Below are positions 1 through 10,861 of a DNA stretch of 64,000 nt, in pieces. The stretch is from Crotophaga sulcirostris (lineage: Eukaryota; Chordata; Aves; Cuculiformes; Crotophagidae): positions 963,522 through 1,027,521 of the forward strand of contig VYZB01000076.1 of the NCBI GenBank assembly GCA_013397455.1. The letters are read 5' to 3'. The number at the start of each line of letters is the position of its first letter. Position 1 is the first letter of the stretch. Under the pieces are notes generated by a model. That model worked only from the letters and a program-made list of their open reading frames with translations, was not told where the DNA came from and made no database searches. A program made the translations under genes and the position numbers.

Positions 1-165
1 TGGCGGCGGGGATGCGCTGCCCTTGGCACGCACGCACCCGGCTTGGGAGCAAGGCTGCCTCTCGCTGGCGCCCGGCAAAGCTGCGGCTGCATCGCTCTCG
101 CAGCCGGTACCCGCTCAGCAACAGATGCACGCCGGCCACCCCCCCCCCCCAAAGCGGGCACACGC

Positions 166-197
166 TTTATCCCATTTATCCCATTTAGATTTATCCC
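166..197. repeat. TTTATCCC short repeat inside the CpG island
   Basis: Two tandem 9-base units TTTATCCCA (166-174 and 175-183) are followed after a TTTAGA spacer by a third TTTATCCC (190-197). Read on the other strand each unit is GGGATAAA, which contains the GATA core. A cluster of three in an otherwise GC-rich island could be a transcription-factor binding cluster or simple slippage. The repeat is seen directly; the regulatory reading is inference. Confidence 0.5.
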
Positions 198-492
198 GTG
201 CGGCGGCCGGAGCTTGGGGAGGAGTAGGAGGATGTGGGAAGGCTCTGGCAGGGTCTCGCCGGGTCTCCCACCCTCTCCTCCGGGGCGGGGGGGAGGGGGG
301 GGGTGTGCAGCGCGGAGATGCTGCTCGGAAAGAGTTAAATTTGCAGTCCCTGTCCCCGCGGAGCGCCCGGCAGCGCGGCGGGATGGGAGCGAGATGCCCC
401 GCTCTGGAGCGCTGCCCCGGGCAGGCGGGGCTGGGAGAGGGACCCTGCGGTGGGGCTGGGCTGGGCTACATCTTTCCTTTAGCTGGGGGGGG

Positions 493-510
493 GAGAGAGA
501 GAGAGAGAGA
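493..510. repeat. (GA)n microsatellite
   Basis: A run of nine GA units follows a run of G in the CpG island. GA tracts are common near avian promoters, but nothing more can be said of its role. Confidence 0.85.
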
Positions 511-2899
511 GGGAGGCGAGGGCTTTGATAAGTTGGTTGCCACCACCAGCCACCCACAACTGCATTTGGTTTTGGTCACAACTTCAATAAACCGTGTGTT
601 TGCGGAGGGGACGTGCTGCCGGCTCGGCGTGGAGGCTTTCCTGAAGGTGGCACTCGTTTCTCATGGAATGCCGGCTCCCGGCGCTCATTTCCAAGACAAC
701 ATCCCCCCCCCCGGTAAAGCGAGCGACTCCTGACAACCTTCCTGGCTGTCATTTAAGGAAGCCCCTGCCTTCTCCCCTTCGGTTCTTGTGACCCGGGGAG
801 GGGGAGCGAGCCGAGAGCAGCAGTGACAGAGGCTGTGCTGCTGCGTGTTGGTGTCTCCGGCCCCCAGGTTTCTCCACAAGCCTCTCCTTCTAGGCTGGCT
901 GCTTTTCCTTTGGCAGAGGATTTGTCATAGCATTATTATTTTTTTTTTTTTCAGGCGTCTCTGAGTAGAAATGCACAGAGGGCAATATTGCTGAATATCG
1001 AATGTCACATTTAGGAGAGCGCGCGCTGCCGTCGTGTTGTGTCGGGCGAGCAAGGCTGAGATAGCGAAAGGGAACACAGGCAGGATCAGCCCAGAGTAGC
1101 TGTTTGTTTCCTTAAAAACTGAATTGCAGGGAACTCTGCAATCATAATGAAAAGAATTATGGGGGATTTTCTGAATGGCATTACCTGTTTCATAAAGTGT
1201 TAGGAAAAAAATCACAGTTCTCCTAATCCTGTTTTCATTACAGTCTTCTATTTAAATCCTTCCCTCCAATGGAATTGTTACAAAAATAACACTTGCATAG
1301 GAAGCAGAAAAGCCTAGGCAATATCTTCCTTTTTTTTCAAACAGTAACATCATAATCAATAAGGTGCTGCATTTCATTGCAGTCAAAATATTTTGAAGTC
1401 CTCCATACAGATTTTGGGTTCTGAACTAGGTAGTTAGCATTACAGTAGTCAGGAAAAAAAAATGCCCTGTTCTGGAATATCAGTTTCTTAAAAATTGCAT
1501 TTTTACTGCTTCGTACTCTAGGGATGTAAAGAATCAGGGTCATGTTGCCAGCTTGCTGTGCAGCTTTGAATGCTTTTAAGCAATTAATAAATGGATGGTT
1601 ATGGAATGCTAAGTCAGGCGAACATATATATTTGGAGTACGGTTGGATCATTATTGCATGCTTAACAGTGACAAGTAAATAACTTAGTGTTCATGAAGAG
1701 GGCTAGATTGACTGCACCAAACCGGAATAGATTAATGACTGGAATAGCCATTAAATACATAATGGCAGTGCAAACTTTTTCACTGGGTTCAGACATTACC
1801 TTTTTCCTCCAGTGCACTTACGGTAAACAGAAGGGTAGATGGCTCTTCATGTCCACTTGGTCCTCAGCCTATTTTCCAAGGTCGCCAATAAATAGATGTG
1901 CCTGAAAGGCCTGGATCATTATCATTGCATAATCGCAGACCAGGGAGTAGTTCTCCCTCTCAGGGCTTCACAGGTGGTGCTTGTGACATTGTTGGCTCTT
2001 GAAAAGAGAATATGGAGATTTGAACACATGGGATTTTTTAATAGCTCGAGAAATAATTGTAGCATATTTGTAATGCTCAGGAAATGTATGGCAGGGATTC
2101 AGAAACTCATATATTCCCCCTCACGTCTTTCCAGAATCTCACATCATTGCACTCCGATGTTTGTGTTGCAATTTTGCGTAATATTTTTTAAAAAGCTCAG
2201 GAAAAATAATAATGAAAATAAACAAAGTGGTTTTTTTCTTTTTATTATGCATTCAGGTAGTTTTCTGTCAGATTGAACTGAATGTTTTAGGTTCCTTGAT
2301 ATGTCTGATTTTTATAATGAAGCATTATAATGCCTTTACTATCTGATCAGCCCTCTGAAGAACTGCAGTGTGCCAAGTTAGACTGCTGTTCGTCAGCACT
2401 TGAACTTGTGAGGCTTTGAGCGCATCAGCAGCCGCCCTAGTGTTTTTCAAAGCATTTAAACTGAATTAAGCACTTAAGTACAATCCTTAGTCTATGTCTC
2501 AACCATTTGTGATTGTGTGAATTACATCTCTGTTACGGAATAAGACCACAGTTCACAGCAAGTGCATAAAAATGCAGAGGCTTCTGTCTTGAGTGTTTTT
2601 AATGGTTCCATGTGTTTGGAGTGCCATCGCGATCCAGGTTGGTGAACTCTGTTTTGCTAGCCCAGGGACATGTCTGTATTTATTTGGACATTCTTACATA
2701 GACTTATAAACATAGGTTTTATAAACAAAGCTCAGGTGTAGGCATTTGTGGAACTCTGGTTTAAGTTAGTGACTTTAATTTGTGCTGTGCATTTCAATGA
2801 GAGCGGGAGCAAACTCTAGATGAGACCCTTAGACAAAATTTTGTAATCACACAGTTTTAGAAACTAGAAAATTTATGAAGTGATCATCTGTAAAGAGTC

Positions 2900-2968
2900 T
2901 CATTCAAAACCCATTGAAATTAATGGCAGTAATTCACTGATTCCAGTGGCCCTTGGACCAGGTCCTAG
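2900..2968. repeat. Relic of an ancient amniote palindromic repeat
   Basis: The segment reads roughly as 'acccattgaaattaatggca' followed by 'ttccagtggcccttggacca'. This matches the pattern 'cattgaagtcaatgg ... cttggaccaggccc' seen in very old, partly palindromic interspersed repeats of turtles, crocodiles and birds. I recognise the pattern but not the library name. The copy is short and diverged. Confidence 0.4.
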
Positions 2969-5900
2969 TAGCTAAGGGTGCTTGATAGTTTATGGCTTTG
3001 GATCAATAACTGTGATATAATATTTCTTCTTTTTCCCATCCCTGTGATTGTAAATTTAGCTGGTCGAATATGCAAATAAATGTTTTGCAAAATAATGAAA
3101 TAAAAAGCTCTACATATACGAGATGTAGTTCGCAACTTCATGTAAATCAGGAAAGATGATTTCTGGTTAAGCACCCTGACACACATCTGTAACAGGGAAA
3201 AAAGCGGAACAACCCTAAAATAAAGGAATTAAATATTATATTGCACTATTATAATATGCAATATTTTAAATTTCAACAGTATTTAATTTGCATCAGGCAA
3301 AAACTGACTGTGCAGAAACTAGAGGAAGAGGCATAGTGGAAGAAGACAAGGGCTTTAATGGAAGTTGGATATGTGCCCTTCTGCATCTGGATGTCTTTCC
3401 TTGAATATGGCATATATTTTCAGAGTTCTTGTAGGAGCAGTGCTGCAAGTGGTGCATAGACAGACTGAATTTGTTTTGAATCTAAACATGTGTAGTCAGG
3501 AAAGCTGGGTATGCAAGTTAAAATTCTGTCACTTGTTTCTGAAGATCAGAGTGAGTCTTGACAAGCTGAAAAAAACATCTTCCAGAAGTAAGAGGGGTAT
3601 AATATCACAAAGAGGGAAGAATATTCATACTGTGTGGATGAGATGATTTCATTTTCTCTAACTACTACAAATAATTTGTGGTAATCCTGATATAATCTCA
3701 TCTTTGTGTAGTAATACACTCTAATGCCTTTAAATAGCAGTTTGAGCTCTGGAAAATGCACAGGACTGCACAACATCTGAAGGAAAATGTGAACATACTG
3801 ACATTTTATACATATTTACCTACTAGGTATATAAATATTATAAATAGTCCTTCTGGCTTTTTTTCTTTTATTAAAATATTATCTGTTTTTTTCAGTAAAA
3901 TCCTTCTCCCTCAAAGTTTAAGTTGTACAGGCCGTGCACTGTCTATGTCATTTGTACCATTTCTATTCTAAGTTAAAAAAGACCCTCAGCTTCCAAACCT
4001 TCTCCATAAAGTCCAGTCATGAATCGTGTCAACAAAGCCGACTTGTGTCTTGTTTCTGCAGGCTGAAGTAAGAGTCACACTTACTCTTACTAAGGATGGG
4101 GAATATGTTCTAGAAACAGGAGAGCAGGTTTGTGTCAGTGGTGCAAAATAAGGTGTTTATCCAGGGGTGTGGAGCTCAGTGTTCAGTAACACCTGATGGA
4201 CCACAGAGAATGGCGTACAGCTACTGGTTCCTGTCTGACAAACTCTGCCCTAAGAGAATTAAGCAAGCACATCCTCCCCCAGAAAGCGATCACATGATGT
4301 GTAGATTAGGCTTTTTGTTTTAAGAGGCATAGACTCAGGTCACTCCAACAGCAGCTGGATTTGTGTGGGAAAATATGGTGAACTAAAGCCAAGTTCAGGC
4401 TTAGGGGACTGAGCCCCGACATGCTTGTGAGTGCTCTGATTACTAAATTGTCTGAAACCTTATTTTCATTTTTAAAGTAGTACTCAAAATGGGACAGATA
4501 GATATTGTGATGGCCATCTAAGAGAAGCAGTCAACTGAATACATGGGAGACATCAGGGTCTAAAAGAGGGTCCAGTTTACAGCAGACTGAACTGGCAGAC
4601 ATTTTATCTTGTATCGTTTGAGTTTGTCTGGTTTATGTTGCAGTAATGTTGGGTAATTTCTTACCTTTAATATTACCAAGTACTTGTGCTGTCTGATGTA
4701 TGCAGAGCGTGACATTAAAATGCAATACACTATGTGTATGGATGACGATCGCTGTCTACTCCGCTGGCGATGTTCTGCTTGGAAGGGACATATTTCTTTA
4801 AATAGTCAGTGTCCCCTTTGACTTTTGCGTAGTATGGCTCTGTTTGCGACGTAGCCTCTTTTTGCTCTGGAGTTTGGTAAACTTGAAGGGAATAATCTAA
4901 AAAGTTAAGTGTTTATGTTAATTCTATGCTGGCTTCTCCACTGATGCTAAGATGTGGGTGGGGAGAGGAGAGAAATCATGTATTCACTGCACCCACTCCT
5001 GGGTGCAGATCCCAGACCTGCAGAACGTATATTCTCTAAATATCTCTGCAAGGAGATTAAAGCCAATATATCATTTTCTGGCATATGTCTTGAAATTTCA
5101 TGTATAACTTATCCTATGCACACTGCAAAACATACTGTAATGGAATCTTTTGAGTCAGAGGCCAAACACAGTCCATTGGGAGGGGAAAGTTATTTTTTTT
5201 AGTTAAACCAGGAAGGAGTTTCCATTTACACTTGAAGAGAGGGAAGGCCCTATCCTCTGATATGGTTATCAATCAGTGTGAATTATTCAAGTTTGTGGAA
5301 AAGATGGGGTGTAATATCCTGATGATAACTGTGAAGAAAATATTTGCAATAGGAAAAAGAGAGAGGAAGAAGCTGGAAGAGAGAGATTTAATGACGGCAT
5401 TCACATGGAAAACTTGTTAATGTAGTATGTATATTGTTTTAATTAAATACACATAACTATTTGGGATGGCAACATAAAAAACATTGCACGTTAAGGCTAC
5501 AAAACACCATCTCACATTAATGATCTGAGCATGTGATGCATGTGTGTCTCAAGCTTTGTTCTTTGTTTTCAGTTTCATTGTTTTATGGGTGTTTTCACGG
5601 CATATGGTGGAATAACAATGCATTTAAGCAGACTGCAGGAACTGGGAGACAAGTTTTTCATGAAACTCAAGTGGAGTCCATTGCTATCACAGAAAAGCAG
5701 ATATTTTTACTTCGGAAGGGTTGAACCGTTGTGTATGGAGGTCTGGGAGGCTGATCTCAGGGAATCAAATGGTGGAATTTAATGGAAGAAAACTCTCTGT
5801 GATCAATTTTGGCTCAAATAATTTTTGGAGCATCTGGGACTAGCAGAGAGGTGCATTGAGGCCAGTCAGCAGTTGTATGACTCAGTCCTTTGGACATGTG

Positions 5901-6579
5901 TTTTGATACGTAGCAGGTCCATATAGTCCAGGAGCTTTATTTCAGGCTATGGGATTCCAAACTGAGAGGGTACAGTGCACATACATCACAATTTTTTTGG
6001 CTTTATTTTTGTACTAGGAATCCTGGAATTAAGTCAGTGTCAGAGCTTGAAGTTTTTCAGGAGCCAAACGTACTGTTCTCTGATTTGTAGGTCTAGCTGA
6101 GCTAAAGGTGAGATTTGCAGTACTTCTGTGGTCTCCTGGCTCCAGCATTAATGGACCAGTAGCCTGACTCCTGAAACAAACTGGTTCAACCACAGCATGA
6201 CTCTGACTTAAGTGCCCCTAAGAATGGCTGGAATATATTTTCAGTGATTCGGGTGTGTCGCCTTGTCACGTCACTTACACTTGCAGGATGACAGAGTTAT
6301 TTTCCAAATAAGTATTCTCAAACATGGAAAGGAAGGCTAACAAATTAAAGGCAAATATCCACCTTCTCTCTGAAAATAACAGTCACAAAGAGTGTAGAAT
6401 GTAAGGGCTAATTCAGCAGGCCTGTCCAAATTGCTGTTACTGAGGCTCCTGAGAGATGAAGGCCCAGATAATGGACTAATTGCTTTAAAGTGAAAATCAC
6501 GAGTTTGAGGGATAGGATTAAAAAACTCAGGTTTCCTACTATGACCGTGGTACTTCTCCTAAATAATTAATGAGTTTTA

Positions 6580-6800
6580 AGATCAGAGGACCATTAGGAT
6601 TATCCAGCTCTTACAATATAGGCCATATATTTCACTTCGGGATTTCTGCTTGCTCCGCTATGGACTATGAATGTGTGCTTCAGAAAACCCTTCGATCTTG
6701 TCTTCAGGATCCTTTAAAATCCTCCTCCCTGGAAAACTTTTCTCTATGATTTGCTTGAAATCCCTTTAAAAGTCCATTGCTATTTCCAGCTTAAACTCTG
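6580..6800 (-). mobile_element. Ancient CR1/L3-like LINE 3' fragment, antisense
   Basis: The given strand starts with 'gatcagaggaccattagg', then an element like 'ccatatatttcac' and 'tgtcttcagga'. This follows the order of the old amniote CR1 family whose antisense 3' end reads about 'gaccattaggtcatctagtctgacctcctgtat...ggccatagaatttcaccc'. The match is clear for about 150 bases, then fades. It predates the bird radiation and encodes nothing. Confidence 0.65.
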
Positions 6801-8139
6801 CTGACCCTGTAACCGTGGATGCTGTGAGAGCAGCAGCTCTCAGCTTTTGCATGTGCCTCTCTCCCAGCTACAGAGCTGGGAAATCACTGGCTGTGCAGGG
6901 TGCCAAGGCTTTCTGATTTTTTTATGGCTGTCCAGGGAATCCAGCCTTATATGAAAGGCTCTGATAGATTAGATCCTGCTGGAACTGCAAGATTTCCTCC
7001 CTTCTAAAGATTGTCCCAGGCCAGAACTGAAATCCTTGTTGGCTTGCTTCTTGGCAAGCTAGGTCTGCTGGATTCGTGTGCTCCTTCACTGAGTAGCTGC
7101 TTGTGCAGAATGGCTGAACCCCATTTTCTTCTCTACATCTGTCTTATCTGTAAGACTATTTTGCCACATTTGCCTTTAGAGTAGCGCATTCTGTCTGCCT
7201 GCTTTTTTGATAAAAGAGTCGCTACCATATATATATTTTAAAGAATGTATTTGTTCCATCTTTTGTTTCCTTCAAGTAATCATGTATTTTAATTTACCCT
7301 TTACCTATGGTAGCCCTCAGCTTCTGCTGGAGCTTCACTGGACTACAGAATTATGTGAAGATTTATACACACAATAGGTGTCTAAGTAACCATTTAGCAT
7401 CCAAAACCTCCAGAGAGGAGCAGTGAGAGGCCCCTTTTGGGATGTTAATTAACTTCCTTTCCACTGTTTACTGTTCCTTCTTTCACAGGGAATTTAATGT
7501 TTTTCTAGCAAAGAACACAAATCTTTCTTTACAATTTTGACTCTATGTGAAATTACAGTTTTTGACAGATTAACACTCAGTGTGCTACAAAATATAACAT
7601 GTAACATTTTTTCAAGCTTTGTGATTATTAGACGTGCACTCTTGTGTACCTTAGCATCATATAGAGATATTTTAGTATGCACATACAATGTAAAAATATT
7701 TAAACTCTGCATTTCTGTGGGGTCTTTCCTATAATTTTAAAGTTCAGTAAAAGCATCTTGGGTTTCACTTTTCCCTTTCCCCTGTGAATTCAGAGAGCCC
7801 GAAGTATTAATAATTTACAGGAGGCTGACCGAGATAGAAAACCAAGTTTCTTTTTTTCCCCTTCCACTTTCTTCCTTTCTGAAAATTATAAGCAAGACCA
7901 AATTCCATATTGGTGAGAATCTAATCTGGAGGGATATGCTAGTGACAGGAAGACTTTATGCAATGTAGTAAAAGAAATTAAATAGGAATAGCTACCCCTA
8001 TGTAAAGAAAGTGATGCACAAAGTTTTGCATTCTAAGTGTTTAAATGTAGCCAAGCTCCCCGCTGCTCCTTATTTCTTTTTGTGAAGAATGCTAATGGTA
8101 TCAGTTCCAGATTACTTCTTTTAAAAAAAAAAAGTTTCA

Positions 8140-8255
8140 AGTTAGGTGCCTGAACTGAAGATTTGCTTTCCAAAAGCATTGAGTGATTTGCATTTTCTGT
8201 CAACATCAGTGGGAATTGCTGAATGCTCAGCACTTTAGAAAGCCAGCCCACCTAT
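8140..8255. repeat. Relic of an ancient palindromic amniote repeat
   Basis: It contains 'gttaggtgcctgaa' at the left, 'atcagtgggaattgctgaat' in the middle and 'gctcagcacttta' followed by 'agccagcccacct' at the right. These blocks, in this order, match the long-palindrome interspersed repeat common in turtle genomes, with a 'ttaggtgcct' end and a 'cttcagtgggagctgctgggtgctcagcact' core. That element is probably a non-autonomous DNA transposon. I do not know its library name. Confidence 0.5.
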
Positions 8256-8934
8256 GAAAATGCAACTTGCTTCTATGAGGAGGAGACCTAGAATTGCCAG
8301 TTTTAATTAAGAACAAAGGCACTCACAGTTACTTGCTTTAAAGTTTCAAATTGCCTGGTGGAATAAAATGCTGATTTTGTTCAGCCTTTGGGATACAGAT
8401 CCTTTCAGGATTGGTGTCAGTATTATCACAATTAATTTTCCTTCAGAATTAGATTATTGCATCTCAGTGGTCTTCTACTTCAGGTATATGCAAGGTACAG
8501 GTGTTTTTAAAAACCAGTCATTTAAAAAATAGTAATTTTTGTAATTAACATGATATGTTTGACCTTGGCAAAAATAACAGGTTGTACAATATAAACGAAA
8601 TGAGTGACACAGTGGGAGGACTATGTCCCTAGGGCCTTGTTACTCAAGGCAGGTCTATATGGCTGGCACAATTATGTCACTAGTGGGTATCAGGAGGTGT
8701 TATCTCAATGTCAGCAGAAACCTTTAGTGCAGTCACAGCAGCAAGCAGCTCTGATCTAATAAAGATTATTTCATTTAAAGAGGATAGTTTACTGAGGAGT
8801 AGAAAGTGTTTTTTCCTTGACCAATGAGTTAAAAAGTTTGGTATTATTAGAAATCCTTTTTTTCATCCACTATAGAGCAAATTACATATTAAACTGCCTA
8901 AACTAGACAGACTGAGTGCCTTCATTTTTTTCCA

Positions 8935-9080
8935 CCTTTTTATGCATTCCTATGGCTTTCTTCTGAATCTTTTACAGTTTGTCATCTTCATTCTCAAAGT
9001 GCTGCCACTAGAATTTGATCTATTACTTCAGGAATAATCTCACTGATGCTGTATATACTAGTAATTTTATCTCTTTTCTT
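8935..9080 (-). mobile_element. Ancient CR1/L3-like LINE fragment, antisense
   Basis: The blocks 'ttcctatggctttcttctga', 'cagtttgtcatcttcattct' and 'gtgctgccactagaatttga' follow the order seen in antisense old CR1 elements. There the sense strand encodes the C-terminal part of the reverse transcriptase with the 'QFWAP'-type motif. It is too decayed for any frame to be open. Confidence 0.6.
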
Positions 9081-10831
9081 CAAGCCTTCTGTTCAGAATG
9101 GAGGAAATGAATTTGATCTTTGTGCTGCAAGGGAGCAAGGGAAGAAGGAAAGGAAGCAGAGATGAGATTTTCAGGTTACATATAGGGAGTTAGACATTAG
9201 GATTTGCAGTAAAAATAAATTTTATTTGTTTTACAAATACTTCTCACTAGCTACAAGCAAATCTGGTCAGTATTGATAGGGTAGTTGGAAATAGATAGCA
9301 TGGTCATTTGGGTAATGCCGTGGAAAGTGAATAATTTTAGCTGAACATGCAGCTAATTAAAAAGATGGGGCATATTAGAACAGATAATAGAGCGGCTTCA
9401 GTATTGAGACACTTTGTGTAGGTAGAGGCTTGGTCTTGATGTAAGAAAAGAAGTTGCCATCCAAAATAATTCATAATGGTTTGCAATGCATTGCCAAGGT
9501 TTCTTAGGATGTGTGAATGCTCTGTACTCTAAGTACACTGAGCGATTAAGCAGCAAGACCAGAGACACATGGGACAAGAAGGGTGAATGATAACCTACTT
9601 TGGAAAAACTAACATTTGGGGCTGGGATTAGAACATCCTATAAATGTTAATGGGTGTTACTCAAGTGGGAGGAAGTTCTGTGTGGGAGGCGTGAGGTGAC
9701 ATATAGCTTAGATATATAGCCAGCCTTTAACACAGTTAATACAGTCTATAGTCAACCTTTTACATGAACTAATAACTCTTCAAGTGATTTATGGTTCAGA
9801 AATACTGATCAAGGGATTGAAAACTTGATTTAACATGCTATAAAGGCAGAGGATAATGTGGTAAGGAGAACAACACAGAAAATATTTCGCCTTTTGTCTT
9901 TGGGAAGTATTTTCTATAGGCAATACATTTATGTCAGATATTTGAGGAGTGTTTTTCTTTTTTAAGTTTTCAGAGACTGTGCTCCTATGAGGGTGCACAA
10001 TTTCCGCCTTCAGTTTCCCTCTCTGAAAATTACTCAGTTTGTGCGGATCTCACAAAGGAGATGCCAACAGTGAGTCATCTGGTCACTAGCTCTGTCCTAA
10101 AGCGTTCATCTAGCACTTGCAAAAGCTATAGTGATCCTTACCATGCTGAAGAAGTATTATTTACCTTTGATAAAACCTTCCAAAATAGTGGGGAAGGCAG
10201 GGTTTAAAATTAAATGGCCTTCATTTTCTGACACAGAAATCAAGTTTCAAAATTAGTATTGTTTCAACTAATTCTGGAAATTGAGCTTCACGTGTGAGTA
10301 ATGCTTACAAGGTGCAGTGAGTTAATTTATCAGATTAAGGTTTCACAATCGTTATGTTTGGTAGTAAATTTTGAGGGTGTTGAGTAAAGTCACTTGAAAA
10401 ACTCTGCCTTGAAGTGTGTGATGGGGCATAACAACATGCTCTTGTAGATGTTAAGCTTCAAAAGACACTATTCTAAACCTGAAAATTATACCAGTATGAT
10501 CATTCACGTGCATGGCAAACATGGCTATTTTTTTCATCAAAATGAAAACATATGGGCATGTTTTGACACAAGTATTACATTGGATTAATTAGCAATAAAA
10601 ATACTATATAAGAAACAGTTGTGGCTAGATAGTTAAATGTTTCCGTCAGGAAGCAGATTTTAAGAAAGCAAGTAACATGAGACTGCAGTAGTACGTGATC
10701 TGGTTTGTACCTTTGCCAGTCATGGGTTAAATGCAGCAATACTGAGAAGACCCAAAAGCAGCAAAAGGAAAAAAAAAAGGCTCATCTAGGTTGAAGCCAG
10801 TCATGTATCTATTGAATGAGGTGATGCTCTC

Positions 10832-10861
10832 TAAAATGTATGTCCTTAAAATGTATGTCCA
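10832..10861. repeat. 15-base tandem duplication
   Basis: The unit taaaatgtatgtcct is directly followed by taaaatgtatgtcca, two near-identical 15-base copies. A minor replication-slippage product with no further support for function. Confidence 0.8.

Larger units (their letters stand above)
1..880. promoter_or_regulatory. CpG island, candidate promoter region
   Basis: This stretch is strongly GC-rich and dense in CpG, unlike the AT-rich, CpG-poor sequence that follows. It contains C and G runs (about 140-150, 280-301 and 485-493) and a GA dinucleotide tract. In birds such islands usually mark promoters and first exons. I see no convincing TATA box, and no open frame here resembles a known protein; the long frames are what stop-poor GC-rich DNA gives. 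Direction is undecided. It could serve a gene to the left on the minus strand, or be the start of a 5' UTR exon of the receptor gene whose first coding exon lies about 13 kb to the right. A possible donor-like GGTAAAG lies near 713, but this is weak evidence. Confidence 0.6.

Noticed and set aside
23..733. Plus-strand frames of 236 and 161 codons in the CpG island
   Set aside because: Overlapping frames are open because the GC-rich sequence lacks stops. The peptides are low-complexity Gly/Arg/Pro sequence with no family likeness.
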